The notes beneath the pieces were generated by a model. That model saw nothing but the letters and a program-made list of their open reading frames with translations. It was not told where the DNA came from and ran no database searches. DNA of 43,761 nucleotides from DATLYB01 sp964502525 (GTDB taxonomy: Bacteria; Bacteroidota; Bacteroidia; Chitinophagales; CAIOSU01): NCBI GenBank assembly GCA_964502525.1, contig CAZCXH010000020.1, forward strand, positions 1 through 43,761, read 5' to 3'. Below are positions 28,301 through 37,300 of this stretch, in pieces. A program made the position numbers and the translations under genes. Each line of letters opens with the position of its first letter. Position 1 is the first letter of the stretch.

Positions 28301-31300
28301 GTCCACCTGGAAGTCGGGCGAAGCGGCAGCTTCGAGCCATACATAGCGTGTTGGAGCGCCTGCGACCAGCGTCTGGTCAAAGTAGGCTTCATTGGTAGTG
28401 TTCAACGGGCTGGATGCATGCGGACCGTAAATCACGCCATCGGCTGACGTATATACCTTCATGCTTGACGTGCCGGACTGCCCGGGCTTCTGCCTCCATC
28501 TGATGGTTAATGTGGTTCCCGCGGGCACTTCATGAATCAGCTCGAATATGCACTTGTCTCCAATGGAATACCATATTCCTCCGCTGCCATCAGGCGCTCC
28601 CGCCACTTCTTCCCTGTAGGAAATATCACAGCCGGCTGATCCGCCATCCGAACCACCGCCTCCGCAGTAACTGCCGCTGCGGCTGCTGCTGCTCCAGTGA
28701 TAACTGCTGCTGCTGCCGGAACCATCATTTGAAACTTCCTCAACCACGTAGCCCGACAATGTAAGATTGGTCGCAACGGTATCAACCGTGATGAAAACAG
28801 TATCAGGACCAGTCCACTGGTAGGAGTATGGCTCGCAGATCGCGCCTCCGGTAACATCCAGATTGATCGAACCATCATTCGCACCGCTGCAGGTAACATT
28901 CCAGCCTCCCGGATAAGTCGGGCTGCTCAAATCAGTAACTGCCAGTGCATCAGGCTCGGTCAAGGTGAATACCAGCAAACGGCTGCAACCGTTGGGATCA
29001 GTAATCAGCACCCTGTAAATACCCCTTGTCAAGCCGCTCTGGTCTTCGGCACCAGGGGTCAATCCTGAACCATTAGGAGTAGTCCATGCGAAAGTGTAAG
29101 GAGTGCAGCCGCCTGTCACGGTAACATCAATGCTGCCATCATTATAGCCATGGCAACTGATGTTGAAACCACACTCGTAAACTGATTTTACACCGCTGGC
29201 TAAGAGCGAGTCAGGCTCGGTGAGCGTGATGTTGCCGCTTGTGGAACAAGCGTTGGCATCGGTGATCGTCACATTGTAGGTGCCGGGACCGAGGTTAGCC
29301 AGGTCTTCCGTGGAAGCTGTGAATCCACCGGGGCCTGTCCATGCGTAGGTGTATGCAAGGCACTCAGCGCCTCCATCCAAATCCAAATTAATCGAACCAT
29401 CGCTCGCTCCATGACAGGTAATGTTGAAACCACATGCAAACACGGGGCTGCTCAAATCTGTAATAACCAATTCATCAGGCTCGGTAAGCGTGATGCTGCC
29501 GCTCGTTGAACATCCGTTCGCATCAGTGATCGTCACATTGTAGGTGCCGGGACCGAGGTTAGCCAGGTCTTCCGTGGAAGCTGTGAATCCACCGGGGCCT
29601 GTCCATGCGTAGGTGTATGCAAGGCACTCAGCGCCTCCATCCAAATCAAGGTTGATCGCGCCATCGCTGGCTCCGTTGCAACTGATGTTGAATCCACACT
29701 CAACCGTATCGCTGCTCAACTCTGTTATCACCAGTTCGTCAGGCTCGGTGAGCGTGATGCTGCCGCTTGTGGAACAAGCGTTGGCATCGGTGATCGTCAC
29801 ATTGTAGGTGCCGGGACCGAGGTTAGCCAGGTCTTCCGTGGAAGCCGTGAATCCACCGGGGCCTGTCCATGCATAGGTGTATGCAAGGCACTCAGCGCCT
29901 CCATCCAAATCAAGGTTGATTGCTCCATCGCTGGCTCCATGACAAGTAATGTTGAAACCACACTCAACCGTATCGCTGCTCAATTCTGTTATCACCAGTT
30001 CATCAGGCTCAACAAGCGTGATGCAACCATTGGTTGACTGCCCGTTGCCGGGGTAACCCTGGAGTCTGGAATCTGTCACCGTATAGCAGTACTGTCCTGC
30101 CACCAAACCGGTAATATCTTCCGTTGATGCTGTGAATCCATTGGGGCCGGTCCATGCATAAGTGTATGGCCTGCATGCACCGTCAACGGTCAGGTCAATC
30201 CATCCATCGCTTGCGCCATGGCAGGTAATGTTGAAACCGCATTGATACTCCGAAGTATCGGATGTGAGCACCAGCGGAGTCGGGTCAACGTTAACCACGA
30301 AACTGCATGTGGCTGTATTGCCTGACGGGTCAACTGCCAGATAATTCACCGAGAATGAACCCGGGTCAACATCAAACTCATCACCGGGATGATAATTGCT
30401 GGTCAGCGTATAAGAGCAATTGTCAGAAGCCGTAGGCTCAGTCCAGAACACCTGCGGATCGCAATCATCAGGATCAGTAGCAATCACGTTGATGTCAGCC
30501 GGACAATTGTAGATAACCGGATCTTCATCGTCAAACACGAGAATTGACATGGCGCAGTCAGCAGTGTTGCCACTCTGATCGGTAACCGTCCATTCGACAA
30601 TGGTAACGCCCACATCATATACATCGCTTGCATCAGCAGTGCCGTTGTAATCATTCAGCACTGTTACCACCGTGCAGTTATCCCAATAAGCCGGTGGAAC
30701 AGGAACTGTTACCGCTGCGGAGCATAATCCCGGATCAGCCGACTGGATGATGTCATCCGGGCAGGTGATGGTCGGCACCTGCTGGTCGTTGACAGTAATC
30801 GTGAAGCTGCAGGTCGTACTATTCGAATGAATATCAGTTACCGTATAGGTCACTGTGGTCAGACCCAGATTGTAGGTGTCGCTTGCGTTATTGGTGCCGT
30901 TGTAATCATTCACCACGCTGGCAACAGAGCAATTATCACCTGTTCCCGGAACAGCAATTACGATTGCCCTCGTGCAAACATTCGGGTCGGTATTCACCAC
31001 CTGGTTAGCCGGGCAGGTAATCGTTGGATCCTCGTCATCGGTGATGGTAACCGTGAAGAAACATATATTGTAATTGTCATGAATATCAATCACGGCATAA
31101 GTTACCTCGGTGGTGCCAACGGCAAAGTCACCGCTTGCATCCCCCATCTGCACATCATTGGTATCGGTGCTCAGCACATGCAAGATCATGTCCACGTCAC
31201 AGTTGTCATCAACCACCGGCAACGCAATCGTAACGCCTGCCTCGCACTCTCCCGCGTCAGCCGTCTGAGTAATATCAGCCGGGCAAGTGATGCTCGGTAT

Positions 31301-34300
31301 CTCATCATCCGTTATGGTGACGCTGAACGAGCAAACTATCGAATTACCATATATATCGGTTACTGTATAGGTCACTATTTCCGTGCCAACGTCATAAGTA
31401 TCGCTGGCATCATTGGTGCCATTCTTATCGTTCACTACCGTTGCCACCGCGCAATTATCTCCCGTTGGGGGAACCGCGATGGTCACATCCGCTTCACACT
31501 CGCCCGGGTCAGCCGTCTGATTCACGTCTGCAGGACAGGTGATGGTTGGACTCTCATGGTCATTCACCGTAACGGTGAAACTGCAAGTGGCGCTATTCGC
31601 GTGGATATCCGTTACCGTATAAACCACCGTTGTGGTTCCAACCACGTAATCATCACTGGCATCATTGGTTCCGTTATAATCATTCACAACAGACGCCACC
31701 CCGCAATTATCCGATGTCAGGGGAACCACCACCGTAACGCCAGCCTCGCATTCTCCGGCATCATTGCCATAGATGATGTCATTCGGGCAGATAATAAACG
31801 GATTTTCATCATCCGTGATGGTGACCGTGAATGAGCATGAATCCAAATTGCTGTAAATATCGAGAATCTTATATTCAACAGTCGTTGTGCCCACCGGATA
31901 CATCCCGCTCGCGTTTTCAGACCATCCGGTATAGTCCGCACCGTAAATGTCCACCGCGCAATTATCGCTCGTGAGGGGAAGCGGAATGAACACGGCTGCC
32001 TGGCATTGCGCAATATCCGCAGTCTGCAGGACATCAGCCGGGCAAACGATCACAGCATTCTCGTCATCGGTAATCGTGATGACCTGATTGCAGGACACCA
32101 CATGCCCGTGAATATCCGTCAGCGTCCAAAGTATATTCGTGATGCCCACCGGGTAGAACCCGCTGGCATCGCTGGTGCCGTTGGCGCTGTTGACCAGGCT
32201 GGCAATGCCGCAATTATCGCTGGCTGCCGGAGAGATGACGGTCATGTCAGCGCCACACTCACCCGGGTCATTGGTTTGCGCCATGCCCGGCTCGCATTGG
32301 ATGACGGGATCTTCATCATCGGTGATGGTGATATTCTGCGTGCAGGTGGTAGTGTTGCCATGCACATCAATTGCCGTCCATAGCAACGTAGTTGTCCCCA
32401 CCGGATATACATCGCTGCCGTTCGCCTTGAAGTTGTAATCATTCATGATTGTGTCCACATCGCAGTTGTCCCATGGAAGCGGTTCAGCAAAAGTTACCGC
32501 GGCATCGCAAGCTCCCGGGTCAGCAGTCTGGACGATATCAGCCGGGCAGGGGAACTCAGGAACCTGCACATCATTGACCGTCACCGTGAAACTGCAGGTG
32601 TTGAAATTTCCGTTCACATCAGTTACGGTATATGTAACGGTTGTCGTGCCAACATCATAGGTGTCGCTGGCGTTATTTGTTCCATTATAATTATTCACCA
32701 CAGTTGCCACACCGCAATTATCGTTTGTCGGAGGAACATTAATCACCACCGTTCCGGTGCACAAGTCAACCGTATTGTTAAGCACCTTGTTGGTGGGGCA
32801 GGTAATTGTCGGCAATTCGGCATCGGTTATCAACACGCTGAAGCTACAGGTTGTGGAATTTCCATGTATGTCAGTAACGGTATATGTCACTACGGTTGTT
32901 CCAAGCGCGTATGTATCGCTTGCGTTGTTCGTGCCGTTCTTGCTGTTAACCACTGTTGCCACTCCGCAATTATCCGATGTGGGAGGAACGCCAATTGTCA
33001 CCGCAGCCACACATACGCCAGGATCCGTATTCTGAACCACATCAGCCGGACACGAAACAAGCGGATCCTCATCATCCGTTACCGTGATATCCTGTGTGCA
33101 CTGCGAACTGTTGCCATAAATATCGGTAACCGTCCATGTCAATGTCGTGGTGCCTACCGGATAAGTGCCGCTGGCATTACTTGTGCTGTTCCGGTCATTA
33201 ATCACCGTGGCGACTCCGCAGTTATCGCCCGATCCCGGGCCGATGACCGTTACGGCAGCCTGGCAAACGGTTGGGTCTGCAGTTTGTGTTTGATCGGCAG
33301 CGCAGGTGATGGATGGATCCTCATTATCGCTGATGGTGATATCCTGCGTGCATTGAACCGCATGTCCATGAATGTCTGTTACCGTCCAGGTGATGGTGGT
33401 TGTGCCAATGGGATACACATCGCTGGCATCAGAAGTGCCATTGTAATTATTCACGACTGAAGCCACACCGCAATTATCACCGGAGCCAGGTCCCGTCACA
33501 GTCACCGTTGCCGTGCAGAGTCCCGGATCGGTATCCTGCGACTGGTCGGCAGCGCAACTGATGGTCGGATCTTCATCATCGGTGATGGTGATGGCCTGGG
33601 TGCAGGTAGATGCATTGTTATGAATGTCGGTAACCGTCCAGATAATGGTAGTCGTTCCCACCGGGTAAGTATCGCTTGCGTCAACAGTTCCGTTATAGTT
33701 ATTGAGCACGGTCGCAACCCCGCAATTATCACCGCTTGAAAGAGGAGAAGTAACCGTAACTGCCGCCTGACATTCCCCGGCATCAGCAGTCTGGGTTTGT
33801 CCCGGAGCGCAAGTGATGGACGGATCTTCGTCATCCGTCACGGTGATATCCTGGGTGCAGAAATTCACATTGCCATAGATATCCAATACACCCCATGTCA
33901 AAGTGGTGGTGCCGACCGGATAAACATCATCTCCGATTTCAGTGCCGGTGCGGTCATTGGCAACCAAATCAACACCGCAATTATCACCGGTGGCGGGTCC
34001 TGTTACAACAACATATGCCTGACACACACCGGGATCGGCAGTTTGAGTCTGGGCAGCTCCGCACGTAATAGACGGGAGCTCATAGTCAGTCACTGTGATG
34101 TCCTGCGTGCAGAAATTCACGTTGCCATAGATGTCAAGCACACCCCACAGCACGGTAGTGGTGCCGACATAATAGATACCGGAAGCGTCATCCGTTCCGG
34201 TATAATCGTTAAGCATCAAATCAACACCGCAATTATCCGAATACACGGGTCCCGTCACGGTAACGTTAGCCTGGCATTGTCCCGGATCCGTTGAATCTGA

Positions 34301-37300
34301 TTGCGCAGCAGCGCATGTAATAGCCGGAATCTCATCATCGGAGATGTTTATCTGCTGATTGCAGAAAGACACCAGTCCATGCACATCCAATACGCCCCAA
34401 AGCACGGTATGCGAACCTACCGGATAATAATCTGATGCATCATCCGTACCGTTATAATCATTCAGCACCAAATCAACCCCGCAGTTATCGTCAGTGACGG
34501 GAGCCGCGATGGTGAGGTTGTTTCCGCAAAGTCCCGCATCAACACCGAGATTTTCATCCGGAGGACAGGTGATTGTCGGGTCTTCATTATCGTTAACGGT
34601 GATTGAATGCGTACAGGTTCTTGTGTTGCCGCTGTTATCAGTGACCGTCCATCTCACGTTTGTCGTGCCAATCGGATAGGTGTCGCTTCCATCCGATGTG
34701 CCGTTGTAATTATTCAATGCCGATGCAACACCGCAATTGTCCGATGTGGCGGGCGCCAATACCGTAACCCCTGCCTCGCAAACACCAAGGTCGGTGCTGA
34801 CCGTCTGGCTTACCGGGCATGTAATACCCGGCAACTCTGCATCGGTAATATTAACCGTGAAACTGCATGTGGTTGTATTGCTTGATCCGTCAGTAACCGT
34901 ATATACCACAGTGGTAAGACCAAGAGGATATGTTCCGGAGGCATTGTTGTCGCCATCCTTGCTGTTTACTACGCTGGCAACGGAACAGTTATCCGATGTG
35001 ACCGGGACAGAAATATTGACAACGGCATTGCAAACGCCCGGATCGGTGTTCTGATTCTTGTTTGCCGGGCAGGTAATGGCAGGATTCTCATCATCAAACA
35101 CCGTTATTACCTGGCTGCATTGCGTATTAAAGTTGCTGTGAATATCCAGCGCTTTCCAAACGATGGTTGTACTGCCGAGGTTAAAGTTATCATGCACTGA
35201 ATTGATGATCACGTTATTTACAGTTGCCACGATAAAGCCTATGCCGCAATTATCGGTGTATTGAGGAGCCGTTAACGTGACATCAGCTTTGCAAACCCCC
35301 GGGTCAGTGCCCACCGTGACCGGTCCCGGGCAGGTGCCTGACACCAATTGCGGTAGTTGAAGGTCAATTACAGCTATGAACTGCATCTTATTGGCAATGT
35401 TTCCATTCACATCGGTAATTGTCCATACCACCACCGTGATGCCGTCCGGATAGTTGCCGCTCGCATTGTTGGTGCCCGTATGGGAGTTGGTCACCGTAGC
35501 AATACCGCAATTGTCATTGACATTGATAAGCGGCTGCACGATAGCGCTGGCATAACAAACGCCCGGATTCATCAGGAAGAACTGGTTGGGCGGATCCATT
35601 GCCGTGGGAAGCTCATTGTCCGTAACCGTCACATGGAACTGGCATGTGTCGGAATTATTGAACGCATCCGTAACCGTCCACGTAACGGTGGTTATGCCTT
35701 CAGGATAAATGCCGGACGCATCATTCCCGTCATTGCCGTTCCCGTCATTGGTAACCGTTACACCCGACAACACGCAATTATCAACAACGCTTACCGCAGG
35801 GATCGTCACGTCCGCCTCGCAAACACCCGGATCAGTGAACACGCTCACCTCATAACATTCAAGAACGGGAGGCGTGTTGTCAAGAACGGTTATGTTGGCA
35901 TTGCAGGTCCTGGTGTTTCCGTTATCATCCGTAACAACCAGCTTGACCTGATTGGGCGAAGTGTCAACATCATCGCACCCCACAGCCACCTGGCTTACGT
36001 TGGTATAGGTTCCTGTAGATAATGTACCCGTTATTCCGAGCAAGTCAATGCCGCAGGCATCGCTGCTTCCATTGTTCAGGTCAGTTGCATACACGGGAGC
36101 ATTTCCTGCAAAATCCAGTTCGATTGTATAGTCCTTGCAGACCGCCACAGGCCGCACGGTATCCATCACCGTCACATTGGCCATGCAGGTATTCTGATTG
36201 GCATTCACGTCCGTAACAGTCAGCACCACCTGCTGCACCCCGTATTGGACGGTCTGGCTGCAACTGAAGGTTGTCGGGAAAACAGCAAGGTTGGCAATGC
36301 CGCAGCTATCCCAGCTTCCTCCGTTTACCTGCGATGCCACGATGGATTGACTTCCGAAGGCATCCAATTGAATGGTAATGTTCTGGCATACCGCATTGGG
36401 AATCGTTACGTCACGGACAGCCACTGTGCCGTTGCAAGTGCTTGTATTGCCATTAACGTCCGTCACCGTCAATGTAACGGTATTATTGCCCACATTGGCG
36501 CACTTCCATGAAGTCTTGGATGAACTGAATGTAGCTATGCCGCAGGCATCGCTGCTTCCGTTATTAATGGCATTATGTGCGGTTGTTGCCGAACCTGTCG
36601 CGCTCAGGTCAACGGTGATGTTTTTACACCCGGGTGTTGGCGCCACCAAATCCTGCACCGTAACCCCGCTGTTACAACTTGCCGAATTACCCGTAGGATC
36701 GGTAGCCGTGAGCGTAACCGTGTTCGGGCTCGTGCTCACATGGGCGCAGGTAAATGCTGACTGCGAAATAGCCAACGTGAATGAACAGTTATCGGTTGTG
36801 CCATTATCCAACTGGGACGGAGTGATGCTGGCATTGCCCGAAGCATTCAACTGAATTGTAATGTTCTTGCAAAGCGGTGAGGGCGCATTAACATCCCTCA
36901 CCGTCACAAAAGCGGAGCACGTGGCTGTATTGAGGCTTGCATCCGTTACCGTCAAAATCACACCCTGATTGCCGCTGACCGCAAACGCATGGGAACAGTT
37001 AAATGATGATTGTGAAAGGCTGAGGGTGAACGGACAGGCATCGCTCGATCCGTTATTGATGTTAGCCGGGGTAATGGTAGCCGTTGCTCCTGCAGGCGGA
37101 CCCGAACTCAGATTGACAGTGAAGTTCTGACACTGCGGCACAGGCGCAGTTATATCCTTCACCAGCACCGTTGAGCTGCATGTGTTCGAATTGCCGTTTA
37201 CGTCCGTCACCGTCAGGATAACCGTGTTGTTGCCCACGTTGGCGCATCCGAAGTTGCTTGTATTAATGGAAAGTGATTGCACTCCACATTCATCAGAGCT

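Noticed and set aside
28970..30270. CRISPR-like regular repeats
   Set aside because: The spacing of 264 bp is a multiple of three and the repeats encode SprB-type modules in frame; there is no repeat-spacer structure.
30827..31834. 335-codon plus-strand ORF
   Set aside because: It lies fully antisense to HYR modules of the giant gene. Its repeated ISYRIGH-type and VIIHN-type words are the reverse reading of the HYR consensus.
32864..33460. 198-codon plus-strand ORF
   Set aside because: It is antisense to the HYR array, with the same repeated-shadow pattern.
35357..36022. 221-codon plus-strand ORF
   Set aside because: It is antisense to the giant gene and its composition follows the HYR array; there is no domain.
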